Source: Streptomyces sp. A0642 (lineage in GTDB: Bacteria > Actinomycetota > Actinomycetes > Streptomycetales > Streptomycetaceae). From it: 64,000 nt of DNA. Of this stretch, positions 52,149 through 60,863 are shown piece after piece. Location of the stretch: contig NZ_SSBL01000011.1 in the NCBI RefSeq assembly GCF_004795105.1, positions 1 through 64,000 on the forward strand, given 5' to 3'. Position numbers and translations under genes: made by a program. The notes beneath the pieces are model-generated. The model was not told the origin of the DNA and ran no database searches. It saw only the letters and a list, made by a program, of their open reading frames with translations. Numbering within the stretch: position 1 is the stretch's first letter; every line of letters starts with the position of its first letter.

Positions 52149-53266
52149 TGCGCACCCCCTGGCGACGGCGAGAGCCGCTCGACCGTGTGGAGCTGGCCGG
52201 CCTCCTGCCGGGCCCGGGCGATCCCGGGCTGCCTCGAGACCGCCTGACAGCCCTCGAGGAGCATTTGATGAACGAGATCCAGCAGCATCAAGCCCGACAG
52301 CAGTCGGAGTGGGAGCAGACAGCGGGTCCCTTCCCTCCGCCGCCTCCGGCGGGTGAGCGCCGGTCCCCTCGCAGGCTTGTGCTGGTCGGCGCAGCCGTGG
52401 CGGTGGCCGTGCTCGCCGGCGCGGTGGGCGTGGGGCGGTTGGGGCTGGGAGAGGGGCAGGGGCAGGAGGCCCGAGGGGGAGGGCAGACGATGGTGCCCGC
52501 TCCTGTCGTACGAGTGGTGCCCGGGACGACACAGGGGCTGGGCCGCACAGTCGACCGGATCTCGGTGGCGGCCGGCAAGGAGCGGCAAGCCGAGCCGGGC
52601 CCGGGGCAGTTCATCTACATCCAGAGCCAGGTGTCCTGGCTCTCCACCGAAAGCAACCTCGACTCCGGCAAGACGCGGACCTGGGTGCAGAAGCTGCATC
52701 CGCGAGAGGTGTGGATGTCGCCGGACGGTCACAGAGGCTGGTTGATCGAGACGGGCAACGGCAACACCTCTAAGGAGGGCATGACCCTGGACAGTGATCA
52801 GGACTCGTATCTCTCCGCGCCCAGTTACGACTACCTCAAGACTCTGCCCACCGATCCGGACGCGCTGCTGAAGAAGATCTACGAAGAGTCCGCCGGGCAG
52901 GGCAACGGTAAGGACCAGGAGGCCTTCACTGTCATCGGTGACCTGGTCAGGGAGCAGTTGATGACACCTGAACTGACCGCGGCGCTGTACCGGGCCGCAG
53001 CGAAGATCCCCGGCGTCGTGCTGGTGGACGAGGCCAAGGACGCGGTGGGGCGCAGCGGCGTCGCGATCGCTCGGGTCGACGAGCACAGCGGGGAGCGCAC
53101 GGAGTGGATCTTTGACGGGAAGTCGTTCTCGTATCTCGGTGAACGCACCGTGCAGATCCGGGAGGCGGAGGGGATAGAGGCGGGCACCGTGACCGCGCGG
53201 ACCGCGATCACCGAGCGAGCGGTGGTCGACGAGATGAAGGCGGTCCCCGGTACGGACAAGGCGTAG
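52145..53266 (+). CDS. CU044_5270 family membrane protein, probable anti-sigma partner
   Basis: 373 residues. A cytoplasmic N-terminus of about 77 residues (RVELAGLLPGPGDP) is followed by one membrane helix at about 78-98 (LVLVGAAVAVAVLAGAVGVG). The extracytoplasmic domain shows the family traits FIYIQSQVSWLS, REVWMSPDGHRGWLIE, and the helical LPTDPDALLKKIYEES. Coupled to the ECF sigma gene. Proteins of this family commonly accompany ECF factors and are thought to sense a surface signal. Confidence 0.88.
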   Translation: MMRTPWRRREPLDRVELAGLLPGPGDPGLPRDRLTALEEHLMNEIQQHQARQQSEWEQTAGPFPPPPPAGERRSPRRLVLVGAAVAVAVLAGAVGVGRLGLGEGQGQEARGGGQTMVPAPVVRVVPGTTQGLGRTVDRISVAAGKERQAEPGPGQFIYIQSQVSWLSTESNLDSGKTRTWVQKLHPREVWMSPDGHRGWLIETGNGNTSKEGMTLDSDQDSYLSAPSYDYLKTLPTDPDALLKKIYEESAGQGNGKDQEAFTVIGDLVREQLMTPELTAALYRAAAKIPGVVLVDEAKDAVGRSGVAIARVDEHSGERTEWIFDGKSFSYLGERTVQIREAEGIEAGTVTARTAITERAVVDEMKAVPGTDKA

Positions 53267-53491
53267 CGGGAGCGAGGGGCGTCGGCTGCACGACCAGGCG
53301 GCGGGGGCAGGACTGTCGGGGCTCGTGGAGCGCCGGGCTACGCGGACCAGTGGCAGGCGGCACGCGGGCTGCCCGCGCTTGTGGAGGGGGCGCCGGCCCG
53401 CGCGGACCGGCGGGGTCAGCGCGCGGGCGGCGCCCGGAGGCGCGCGGACGCCGGTATGCGTGACGAGGGGGGCAGGGGGCAGGGGGCGGCG

Positions 53492-54769
53492 TCAGAGGCG
53501 CGTGATGCGTACGCGGTAGTTCCCCTCGGAGTCCTTGTCGATGACCGAGATGCGGACTCCGTTGGCCCGGTCGGTGAAGGACTGGCCGGGCTGGAACGGG
53601 GCGTCGGAGAGTTCGGCGTGCACATTGGGCAGCCGGGTGCAGCCGCTGCTGTCCTTCGTGCTGTCCGTGACGGACACGGGCCCCTGGCCGGTGTCGACGT
53701 CCGAGCTCACCTCGTAGATCAGCACGCCCGGCCGGCACACCTCCTGGTCGTTGCCGGACTGGGTCCGCACCTCTACCGCGTAGCCGGATTCCGCGCTCAG
53801 CGGTACGAACGCCAGCTTGGTCCCGCCGTGGGTGGCCAGCGGTTCCAGGACGTGGTCGCTGGTGCCGGGCTGGGAGGCGCAGCTGATCTGGTCGTTGTCC
53901 AGCCAGCCGAGCTTCCACTTGTGCCAGCCCAGCAGGTCGTTGTTGGCGCCCCAGTCCTCCGACATGATGTCCCAGTGCCCGACCGCGCCCCCGCCCTCCA
54001 TCGTGTAGAGGTCGGGCAGGCCGAAGACATGGCCGTTCTCGTGCGGGAGGACGCGGTAGCCGGTCTGGGGGTACGAGCCCGAGCCGTCGTCCTGGCGGCT
54101 GTAGACGAAGGACGTGTTCGAAAGCGGGACGCCATCCGCGTAGGGGGCGTCGTCGTTGCCCGAGAACGTCACGGACAGCACGGTGTCCAGGGCAGAGGGC
54201 CCGGCGTTCGGGGTGACGAGGATGTTCACCAGGTCGTACGCGGCGAAGTCCACCTTCGGGTCGGCGGCGGCGGCGATGTCCTGGACGAGGTGGCGGTAGC
54301 CGGGTTCGTACGGTGATCCGCGCTCGATCCCGTACTCCGAGAACGGCAGCGGCATCCGCAGCCAGGTCTTCACGGGGGCTTCGGGCACATAGGTGAGCCG
54401 TCCGTAGGAGCTGGTGCGGAACCAGTCCGTGGTCTGCGGGAAGAACTCCGCGAGCCGGTCCATGGCCGGTTCCTTCCCCGGCGCGTCCGGGAAGTCGATC
54501 ATCAGGTTCAACGCGTGGATCTGACCGGTGGAGCGCGCGTAGCCGGGCTGGGTGGGCAGGCCTTCCGACATCTGCACGCCCATGCTCGTCGATATCCGGC
54601 ACGGGGCGACGCCGACCGACCGGGTGGCGGTCATCGGTCCGGCGGAGGCCCGGCTGGGTACGGGGAGGGTGCTGCTGGCCGAGGCCAGGGCCGCGATGAC
54701 CAGGGCCGTTGCCGCGCCGAGTGCGACCGGGTGGCGGTGCTTGCGTATCCGGTGGCGGGGCTGCTGCAT
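53492..54769 (-). CDS. Secreted M6-family metalloprotease
   Basis: 425 residues. Residues 1-44 form a signal peptide (RHPVALGAATALVIAALASA). The zinc motif is H243-ENGH-247 in VLPHENGHVFGLPDLY, the M6/immune-inhibitor-A type. Upstream PTQPGYARSTGQIHALNLMI and SSYGRLTY fit the family. The C-terminal beta region ends FTDRANGVRISVIDKD. An extracellular protease that processes or degrades proteins; no inhibitor or substrate gene adjacent. A Crp-like palindrome lies in the promoter region. Confidence 0.9.
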   Translation of the reverse strand: MQQPRHRIRKHRHPVALGAATALVIAALASASSTLPVPSRASAGPMTATRSVGVAPCRISTSMGVQMSEGLPTQPGYARSTGQIHALNLMIDFPDAPGKEPAMDRLAEFFPQTTDWFRTSSYGRLTYVPEAPVKTWLRMPLPFSEYGIERGSPYEPGYRHLVQDIAAAADPKVDFAAYDLVNILVTPNAGPSALDTVLSVTFSGNDDAPYADGVPLSNTSFVYSRQDDGSGSYPQTGYRVLPHENGHVFGLPDLYTMEGGGAVGHWDIMSEDWGANNDLLGWHKWKLGWLDNDQISCASQPGTSDHVLEPLATHGGTKLAFVPLSAESGYAVEVRTQSGNDQEVCRPGVLIYEVSSDVDTGQGPVSVTDSTKDSSGCTRLPNVHAELSDAPFQPGQSFTDRANGVRISVIDKDSEGNYRVRITRL

Positions 54770-54895
54770 AGAGGCGCCTTCGGGTCCGCGGCAGTCGGCC
54801 GACCCTGACTGCGCTCTGTCGATCAGCCTTAGCCGGGCCGTCCTGAGCCGCGCGTTGGGTGCGCCGATCGGTGGGTTTTTTCCCTGTTCACATGC

Positions 54896-54911
54896 TGTGA
54901 CTCAGGTCACA
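54896..54911. promoter_or_regulatory. Crp consensus palindrome upstream of the M6 protease gene
   Basis: TGTGACTCAGGTCACA: perfect TGTGA-N6-TCACA, also GTG-N6-GTCAC. It lies 127 bases before the protease start and 145 before the TetR gene. Confidence 0.5.
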
Positions 54912-55056
54912 GGAGGGTGGGAAATAACCGGGGATCATTTCCCCGTTTGCACCGGTGTCCCCGCTGAAACGGGGAGGCGGTCCCCGGTTAGCCGGAGGGC
55001 TCGCCGGAGTGGACAACCCGCAGCACCGGAAGACCAGGAAGAGAAGGAGCGCCGCC

Positions 55057-55719
55057 GTGGACACCGTCACCCGCACCGCAGCCGGAACCGCGCAGCCGCG
55101 TACGCCCCGCCCGAGGGCCGACGCACTGCGCAACCGGGAGCGGATCGTGGCGGCCGCGCGCGAGATGTTCGTCGAGTTCGGCCCCGAGGTGCCGCTCGAC
55201 GAGGTCGCCCGCCGCGCAGGCGTCGGCAACGCCACCCTCTACCGGAACTTCCCGGACCGGGCCGCACTGACCCATGAGGTCGTCCTCGCGGTGACCTCCC
55301 GCACGACCGGCCGCGCCGAAGAGGCCGCGAACGAGGAGCAGGACCCCTTCCTCGCGCTCAGCCGCTTCGTGCACGCGGCGGCCGACGAACGGATCGGGGC
55401 CCTGTGCCCCATGCTGTCCGGCGGCTTCGACAAGGACCATCCCGAACTGCTCGCCGAGCTCCAGCGCCTTGAAGAGGCCGTCGAAGGGCTCGTGGAGCGC
55501 GCCATGTCCGCGGGGCGCCTGCGTACCGACATCGCCGTCGGCGACGTGCTGGTCGCCCTCTCCCAGCTCACCCGGCCACTGCCAGGCATCGCCTGTCCGA
55601 ACATCGACCGGTTCACCCATCGCCACATCCAGCTGTTCCTGGACGGGCTGGAGGCCCCGGCCCGGTCCCGGCTGCCTGGAACGCCGGCGACCTTGGAGGA
55701 CCTGCGGCGCCGCACCTGA
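55057..55719 (+). CDS. TetR-family regulator
   Basis: 220 residues; the GTG at 55057 has AAGGAG seven bases upstream. HTH region: RERIVAAAREMFVEFGPEVP, LDEVARRAGVGNATLYRNF. The C-terminal ligand domain is helical (DPFLALSRFVHAAADERIG). A DHA2 efflux gene follows on the same strand after 199 bases, so it probably controls that pump. Confidence 0.92.
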   Translation: MDTVTRTAAGTAQPRTPRPRADALRNRERIVAAAREMFVEFGPEVPLDEVARRAGVGNATLYRNFPDRAALTHEVVLAVTSRTTGRAEEAANEEQDPFLALSRFVHAAADERIGALCPMLSGGFDKDHPELLAELQRLEEAVEGLVERAMSAGRLRTDIAVGDVLVALSQLTRPLPGIACPNIDRFTHRHIQLFLDGLEAPARSRLPGTPATLEDLRRRT

Positions 55720-55918
55720 CCACGGCGCCGGGTTCCTGAACCGGACGCCCGGCCGCGTGTCCGCCACGCCTCGACCACCCCTTTCTTCCTGATCAGAACC
55801 GACCCACCGCCCGACCCTCGCTTCCGTACCGACCGGCCTTCACCGGGTTCACCGCCCCTCACCGAACGCACGGTTCACGACCCCACGCGCCCTCGCGCGT
55901 CCTTAGGTGGCTACTCCC

Positions 55919-57451
55919 ATGTCAAAAACAGCTGATATCCGACTCCCGGACCCCAGCCGCTGGAAAGCGCTGGCGTTCATCGCCCTCGCGCAGTTGATGG
56001 TCGTACTCGACGCCACCATCGTGAACATCGCGCTTCCGCACGCCCAGACGGACCTCGGCATCACCGACGCCAACAAGCAGTGGGTCATCACGGCGTACGC
56101 CCTCGCCTTCGGCGGACTGCTGCTCTTCGGAGGCCGGATCGCCGACCTCTGGGGACGTAAGCGCACCTTCGTCGTCGGCCTGATCGGCTTCGCTCTGGCC
56201 TCCGCCCTCGGCGGCGCTGCGCAGAACCAGGGGATGCTGTTCGGTTCCCGCGCCCTGCAGGGCGTGTTCGGCGCGCTGCTCGCACCGGCGGCCCTCTCGC
56301 TGCTCGCGGTGATGTTCACCGATGCCAAGGAGCGCGCCAAGGCGTTCGGCATCTACGGTGCGATCGCCGGTGGCGGTGGCGCCGTGGGTCTGATCCTCGG
56401 CGGCCTCCTCACCCAGACGCTGAACTGGCGCTGGACGTTCTTCGTCAACATCCCGTTCGCGATCGTCGCCGCGGCCGGTGCCTACTTCGTGATTCGCGAG
56501 CCGGCCGGCAGCCGTAACCGCTCGTCGCTCGACATCCCCGGCGTCGTCCTCTCCGCTCTGGGCCTCGTCGCGCTGGTGTACGGCTTCACCCGCGCCGAGT
56601 CCAGCGGCTGGTCGGACACGCTCACCATCGGCACGTTCGTCGCCTCCGCCGTGCTGCTGCTGGCCTTCGTCCTGACCGAGGCCAAGGTCAAGTCGCCGTT
56701 GCTTCCCCTGCGGGTCGTGATGGACCGCAATCGCGGGGGCGTCTACCTCTCGCTGGGTCTGGCCATCATCGCGATGTTCGGCCTGTTCCTGTTCCTCACG
56801 TACTACCTGCAGGTCGTCAAGGGCTACTCGCCGATCAAGACGGGCTTCGCCTTCCTGCCGATGATCGCCGGCATGATCACCGGGTCGACGCAGATAGGCG
56901 CCCGGCTGATGACGCGGGTTCCGGCCCGCATGCTGATGGCCCCGGGCTTCCTGACCGCCGGCATCGGCATGCTGCTGCTCACGCAGCTGGAGATCGACTC
57001 GTCCTACGCGGCGGTCATCCTGCCGGGCCAGCTCCTGCTGGGCCTGGGCATGGGCACGGCGTTCATGCCCGCCATGTCGCTCGCCACGCACGGCATCGAG
57101 CCGCGTGACGCGGGTGTCGCCTCGGCGATGGTCAACACCTCGCAGCAGGTCGGCGGTGCGATCGGCACGGCGCTGCTCAACACCATCGCCGCCTCGGCCG
57201 CCACGGCGTACGCCACCTCGCACGCCGCGCTCGGCGCCACCGACCCGGAACTGCTCAAGCTCCAGTCGATGGTGCACGGCTTCACCGGCGCCATCTGGTG
57301 GGCCGTCGGCATCCTGGTGGTGGCCGCCGCGATCGCGGGGACCTTCATCAACGCCGGCCGTCCCTCGGCCACCACGACGTCCGGAGGCGCCGGTTCCGGT
57401 GACGCCGAGGGCGTCGAGGAGGAGTTCAGGGTGCCCGTCGTCGCCCACTGA
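55919..57451 (+). CDS. MFS efflux transporter, DHA2 (14-TM) family
   Basis: 510 residues; the ATG at 55919 follows AGGTGG by nine bases. 14 membrane helices. Motif D1 is LDATIVNIALPHAQ, motif A GGRIADLWGRKR, motif B near LFGSRALQG, and motif C GGGGAVGLILGGLLTQ. These define drug:H+ antiporters of the QacA/EmrB type. Substrate unknown; the upstream TetR gene suggests inducible drug or metabolite export. Confidence 0.93.
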   Translation: MSKTADIRLPDPSRWKALAFIALAQLMVVLDATIVNIALPHAQTDLGITDANKQWVITAYALAFGGLLLFGGRIADLWGRKRTFVVGLIGFALASALGGAAQNQGMLFGSRALQGVFGALLAPAALSLLAVMFTDAKERAKAFGIYGAIAGGGGAVGLILGGLLTQTLNWRWTFFVNIPFAIVAAAGAYFVIREPAGSRNRSSLDIPGVVLSALGLVALVYGFTRAESSGWSDTLTIGTFVASAVLLLAFVLTEAKVKSPLLPLRVVMDRNRGGVYLSLGLAIIAMFGLFLFLTYYLQVVKGYSPIKTGFAFLPMIAGMITGSTQIGARLMTRVPARMLMAPGFLTAGIGMLLLTQLEIDSSYAAVILPGQLLLGLGMGTAFMPAMSLATHGIEPRDAGVASAMVNTSQQVGGAIGTALLNTIAASAATAYATSHAALGATDPELLKLQSMVHGFTGAIWWAVGILVVAAAIAGTFINAGRPSATTTSGGAGSGDAEGVEEEFRVPVVAH

Positions 57452-57497
57452 GCCCCGTGGGGGAGCCCCGTGGCTCCTGTGACGGGTGAGGAGTGAG

Positions 57498-57535
57498 CTC
57501 TGCCCCGGTTCCGTTGGTACGGAGCCGGGGCAGAG
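57498..57535. terminator. Bidirectional terminator between DHA2 pump and MarR genes
   Basis: A 16-bp stem with one G-U pair, CTCTGCCCCGGTTCCG and its partner ending at 57535, loop TTGGTA. Separates convergent genes. Confidence 0.75.
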
Positions 57536-57562
57536 GTGTACGCGGGTGCGTGCGAGGTGGGG

Positions 57563-58066
57563 TCAGCGGAGCCAGGGGAGGTCCGCGTCCGTGCCCTCCG
57601 GCTGGAGTCCGGCTGCCATGACCTGCATGATCTCGCCGAGCGCGCGCACCTGCTCAGGGGTGAGCCGGTCGAACATCGCCTGGCGTACGGCGCTGACATG
57701 GCCGGGGGCCGAGCGGCGGAGCATCTCGTGGCCCTCCTCGGTGAGGACGGCGTTCTGGCCGCGTTTGTCGGACGGGCAGTCCTCGCGGCGCACCCAGCCG
57801 CTCTTCTCCAGCCGGGCGACGGCGTGCGAGAGGCGGGAGCGGGTGATCTTGGCGTTCTTGGCCAGTTCCGTCATCCGCAGCTGGTGGCGGGGTGCCTGGG
57901 AGAGCTGGACGAGCAGACCGTAGTACATGTGCGGCATGCCGGCATCGCGCTGCAACTGGCGGTCGAGGTGATCCTCCAGCAACGTCGTGGCGTGCAGATA
58001 CGCACGCCACACGCTCTGTTCTTCGTCGGTGAGCCAGCGCGGCCCATGGGTGGATGCCGTGGTCAT
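57563..58066 (-). CDS. MarR-family regulator
   Basis: 167 residues; the ATG at 58066 has GGAG four bases upstream. Winged helix: LRMTELAKNAKITRSRLSHAV, then EKSGWVRREDCPSDKRGQNA with the conserved D-R wing. Divergent from the LigB-type dioxygenase gene, with related AT-rich elements between; likely its repressor. Tends to respond to phenolic ligands. Confidence 0.92.
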   Translation of the reverse strand: MTTASTHGPRWLTDEEQSVWRAYLHATTLLEDHLDRQLQRDAGMPHMYYGLLVQLSQAPRHQLRMTELAKNAKITRSRLSHAVARLEKSGWVRREDCPSDKRGQNAVLTEEGHEMLRRSAPGHVSAVRQAMFDRLTPEQVRALGEIMQVMAAGLQPEGTDADLPWLR

Positions 58067-58088
58067 GTACTCCACTGTACGACCTTTT

Positions 58089-58147
58089 CTTGAAAGTTGA
58101 ACTAGATAGGGCTAAGGTCTCCGAAGGTGGGAACTTGAACTTTAAAG
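58089..58147. promoter_or_regulatory. Putative MarR operators before the dioxygenase gene
   Basis: TTGAAAGTTGAACT (58090-58103) and, in inverted orientation, ACTTGAACTTTAAA (58133-58146) match in 10 of 14 positions. They lie in a markedly AT-rich stretch between the divergent genes. Confidence 0.45.
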
Positions 58148-58214
58148 AACTGTTCCCGCGGAAGACCAAGGCCCGGTAAAGACTTACCTTGAGCAGCAGT
58201 GGATGGGGAGTGTC

Positions 58215-58997
58215 ATGACAGTCACCGCGGAGCGCATGCCCGCCCTCTATCTCTCCCACGGCGCACCGCCGCTGGCCGACGACCCCGTCTGGCCCGGCGA
58301 ACTGGCCGCCTGGTCCGCCGGGCTGCCGCGCCCCACCGCGATCCTCATGGTCTCCGCCCACTGGGAAGAGGCCCCCCTCGCGCTCGGCGCCACCGAGACG
58401 ATCCCGCTGGTCTACGACTTCTGGGGCTTCCCCGAGCACTACTACCAGGTCCAGTACGCCGCGCCCGGGGCCCCCGCGCTGGCCGAGAGCGTCCGCAAGC
58501 TGCTGCGGGGCGCCGGTACGCCGGTCCAGGACATCCCGGACCGGGGCCTCGACCACGGGGCGTACGTACCGCTGGTGGAGATGTTCCCGCAGGCCGACAT
58601 CCCGGTGCTGCAGATATCCATGCCGACGCTGGACCCGCGGAAGCTGATGGACATCGGGCGCAAGCTCGCGCCGCTGCGCGACGAAGGCGTCCTGATCGTC
58701 GGCAGTGGCTTCTTCACGCACAACCTGGCCGCGCTGCGGCATCAGGGCGGCGGCACTCCCGCCTGGTCGGCGGAGTTCGACGACTGGGGCAACCGCGCGC
58801 TCCAGGCCCGGGACATCGACGCCCTGCTGGACTTCGAGCACAAGTCCCCGGCCGGACGGCTGGCGCACCCGCGCACCGAGCACTTCGCTCCCCTCTTCGT
58901 CACGCTCGGGGCCGCGGAGCAGGAGCTCGACCAGGGACGCAGCGTGATCGAAGGCTTCTGGCTGGGGCTGGCCAAGCGCTCGGTGCAGTTCGGCTGA
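58215..58997 (+). CDS. Class III extradiol dioxygenase (LigB/DODA type)
   Basis: 260 residues, ATG with GGGGAG four bases upstream. The metal-binding residues fit the DODA/YgiD family: LYLSHGAPPL (His), SAHWEE, the catalytic His in GLDHGAYVPLVEMFP, and GSGFFTHNL. It opens catechol-type rings such as DOPA; the natural substrate is not evident. Divergent from MarR. Confidence 0.9.
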   Translation: MTVTAERMPALYLSHGAPPLADDPVWPGELAAWSAGLPRPTAILMVSAHWEEAPLALGATETIPLVYDFWGFPEHYYQVQYAAPGAPALAESVRKLLRGAGTPVQDIPDRGLDHGAYVPLVEMFPQADIPVLQISMPTLDPRKLMDIGRKLAPLRDEGVLIVGSGFFTHNLAALRHQGGGTPAWSAEFDDWGNRALQARDIDALLDFEHKSPAGRLAHPRTEHFAPLFVTLGAAEQELDQGRSVIEGFWLGLAKRSVQFG

Positions 58998-59049
58998 GGC
59001 GCGGGGCGACAACGGGCCCAGCCGCCCGGGGGCGCCGGAGGGTGACCGG

Positions 59050-60090
59050 TCAGAGTGCCGGAGGGTTCAGCTCGACCGACCGGAGTGCGGCCGCCAAGGC
59101 CGTCGCGTCACCGACGTCCAGGGCCGTGTCGGTGAACTTGATGGTGTGGTCGTCGCCGTGGGCGGCGGCCCGAGCGAAGACCTCCTCGGCGGACAGTCCG
59201 CCGGGCCCCGCGGCCGGCTCGGCGGGCCGCGCCGGGGAGTACGCGGCGGTGACCGCCGCGCTCGCCGCCCAAGCGGCCCCCAGACTCGGCGCCCACAGCT
59301 CGCGGGGGAGCGCGGGCAGGGCCCGCAGCACGGCATTGGGGGCGGTGGCCGCGTGCACCAGCATGATCGGCTCGCCGTAGCCATAGGCCTCATAGCGATG
59401 GGTGGCGGCCCTCACCAGTTCTTCCAGCCGGGCGCGGGCGTCATCGGGTCCGTTCACGGGCCGGTCCGGCCACTGGGGGAACGCGGTCAGCTGTCCCAGC
59501 CGGTCCCGGATACCGCCGCTCTGGCGACGTACGGGCACCACGGCGTTCAGTGCCGTCGCGGCGTCGGCTGCCGGGCCGAGCGAGGACAGCGGGGGCAGCG
59601 GCTGGTGGCGGGCCGCCCAGTAGCCGAGCGCGTGGGCCAGCTCGGTCACCCGGGGCTCGGTCTCCGGTCCGTCCAGCAGTGTGCGGACACTGTGCCCGAC
59701 CCTGATCACCGGGTGAGTGGCCCCGGCCGCGATGCCGGGCAGCAGACGCGGCCACCACTCGGCCAGGACCACGCGCCACGGGCGGGCGGCCGTCTCGCGC
59801 GCGAAGTAGCCGGTCCAGTCGGCGATGCGGCGGGGGTCGCCGAGCGCTTCCGGCCAGTTGTCCGGGGTGACCTCGGCGGCCGGGTCCGGCATGTCCTCCA
59901 GCTTCTCCCGGTAGTGGTCCAGCCACCGGTGCACCCCCGGCGCCTGGCCGTGGCGTACCAGGGCTTCGACGGCCATCGGGGCGTGATTGCTCAGCCAGCC
60001 GCCGCGCTCGGGGCCGAAGGTGTGGAGCCGTTCCAGTGCTTCGTCGAGCGTGCCGGAGGTGTCGGACGGGGTGCGCGTCGTCAGGTCCAT
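59050..60090 (-). CDS. Questin oxidase family protein
   Basis: 346 residues. Family markers: LDEALERLHTFGPERGGWLS, HAPMAVEALVRHG, WPEALGDPRRIADWTGYF, and HGDDHTIKFTDTAL near the C-terminus. In fungi relatives cleave the anthraquinone questin by Baeyer-Villiger-like oxidation. Bacterial members are uncharacterised. Convergent with the dioxygenase gene. Confidence 0.85.
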   Translation of the reverse strand: MDLTTRTPSDTSGTLDEALERLHTFGPERGGWLSNHAPMAVEALVRHGQAPGVHRWLDHYREKLEDMPDPAAEVTPDNWPEALGDPRRIADWTGYFARETAARPWRVVLAEWWPRLLPGIAAGATHPVIRVGHSVRTLLDGPETEPRVTELAHALGYWAARHQPLPPLSSLGPAADAATALNAVVPVRRQSGGIRDRLGQLTAFPQWPDRPVNGPDDARARLEELVRAATHRYEAYGYGEPIMLVHAATAPNAVLRALPALPRELWAPSLGAAWAASAAVTAAYSPARPAEPAAGPGGLSAEEVFARAAAHGDDHTIKFTDTALDVGDATALAAALRSVELNPPAL

Positions 60091-60161
60091 GCGCCCTCAC
60101 GGTAGGCGCGGCGCCGGGGCGCGGTAACGGACCGTGGTCCCGGTTGACGCGGGGCCGGGGC

Positions 60162-60716
60162 CTAGGTCTGCGGTCCCAGGTGTTTCTCGTACCAGGCCAC
60201 GTCCCAGTACCGGTCGAACTTCCGGCCGACGTCCGTGTACGTGCCGATGTGGCCGAAGCCGAAGCGCTCGTGCAGCCGGACCGACGACTCGTTGGGCTGG
60301 GCGATGCCCGCGTAGGCGCGACGCAGGTCCTCATCGGCGAGGGCCTCGAAGAGCGCCGAGTAGAGGAGGGTGCCCACGCCCCGGCCCGTGGCGTCCGGAG
60401 CGCAGTAGACGCTCACCTCGACGGAAGTGGAGTACGCGGCCTTGGGGCGGAACGCGCTGCTGGTCGCATAACCCAGGATGCGGGGGCCGGCCCCGTCCGT
60501 GTCATCGACATTACGGACATCCTGAGCAACCAGAAGCCGGTGCGGGCCGTCTTCGGGGTGGGAGCGCAACCAGGGGAGGCGCTGGTCGGGGGTGAAGGGC
60601 ACTACGTCAAATGTGAGGGCGGTCTCACGTACGTAATGGTTGTAGATGTCCGTGAGGGCCGCCAGATCGCTTTCGACGCCCGTCCTGACCTGCACTTCTG
60701 TGTTCGGCTGTGTCAT
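60162..60716 (-). CDS. GNAT acetyltransferase, phosphinothricin-acetyltransferase-like
   Basis: 184 residues; the ATG at 60716 has GGAGG five bases upstream. PAT-type pattern: LTDIYNHYVRETALTFD, KAAYSTSVEVSVYCAPDATG, the acetyl-CoA loop GRGVGTLL, then AGIAQPNESSVRLHERFGF and DVAWYEKHLG. Such enzymes acetylate phosphinothricin, methionine sulfoximine or related amines. The insert QDVRNVDDTDGAGPR is unusual. Confidence 0.88.
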   Translation of the reverse strand: MTQPNTEVQVRTGVESDLAALTDIYNHYVRETALTFDVVPFTPDQRLPWLRSHPEDGPHRLLVAQDVRNVDDTDGAGPRILGYATSSAFRPKAAYSTSVEVSVYCAPDATGRGVGTLLYSALFEALADEDLRRAYAGIAQPNESSVRLHERFGFGHIGTYTDVGRKFDRYWDVAWYEKHLGPQT

Positions 60717-60775
60717 GTGCCCTCCCTGGTGGCGCGACAGGGTACTGCATGATCGCGAAAATGAATGCCAGGCAT

Positions 60776-60802
60776 GGGAATTCTGTCCACATTCCAGTCG
60801 TT
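60776..60802 (+). promoter_or_regulatory. SigR-type promoter of hrdD
   Basis: GGGAAT-N18-GTT, the exact SigR (thiol-stress) consensus. Transcription would start near 60809, 55 bases before the ATG. hrdD is an established SigR target in Streptomyces coelicolor. Confidence 0.8.
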
Positions 60803-60863
60803 GTTTCCATCGGATGCAGGGCACCCGAGAGGGTGTCGCGACCTACTCAGCAAGGGAGCACGC

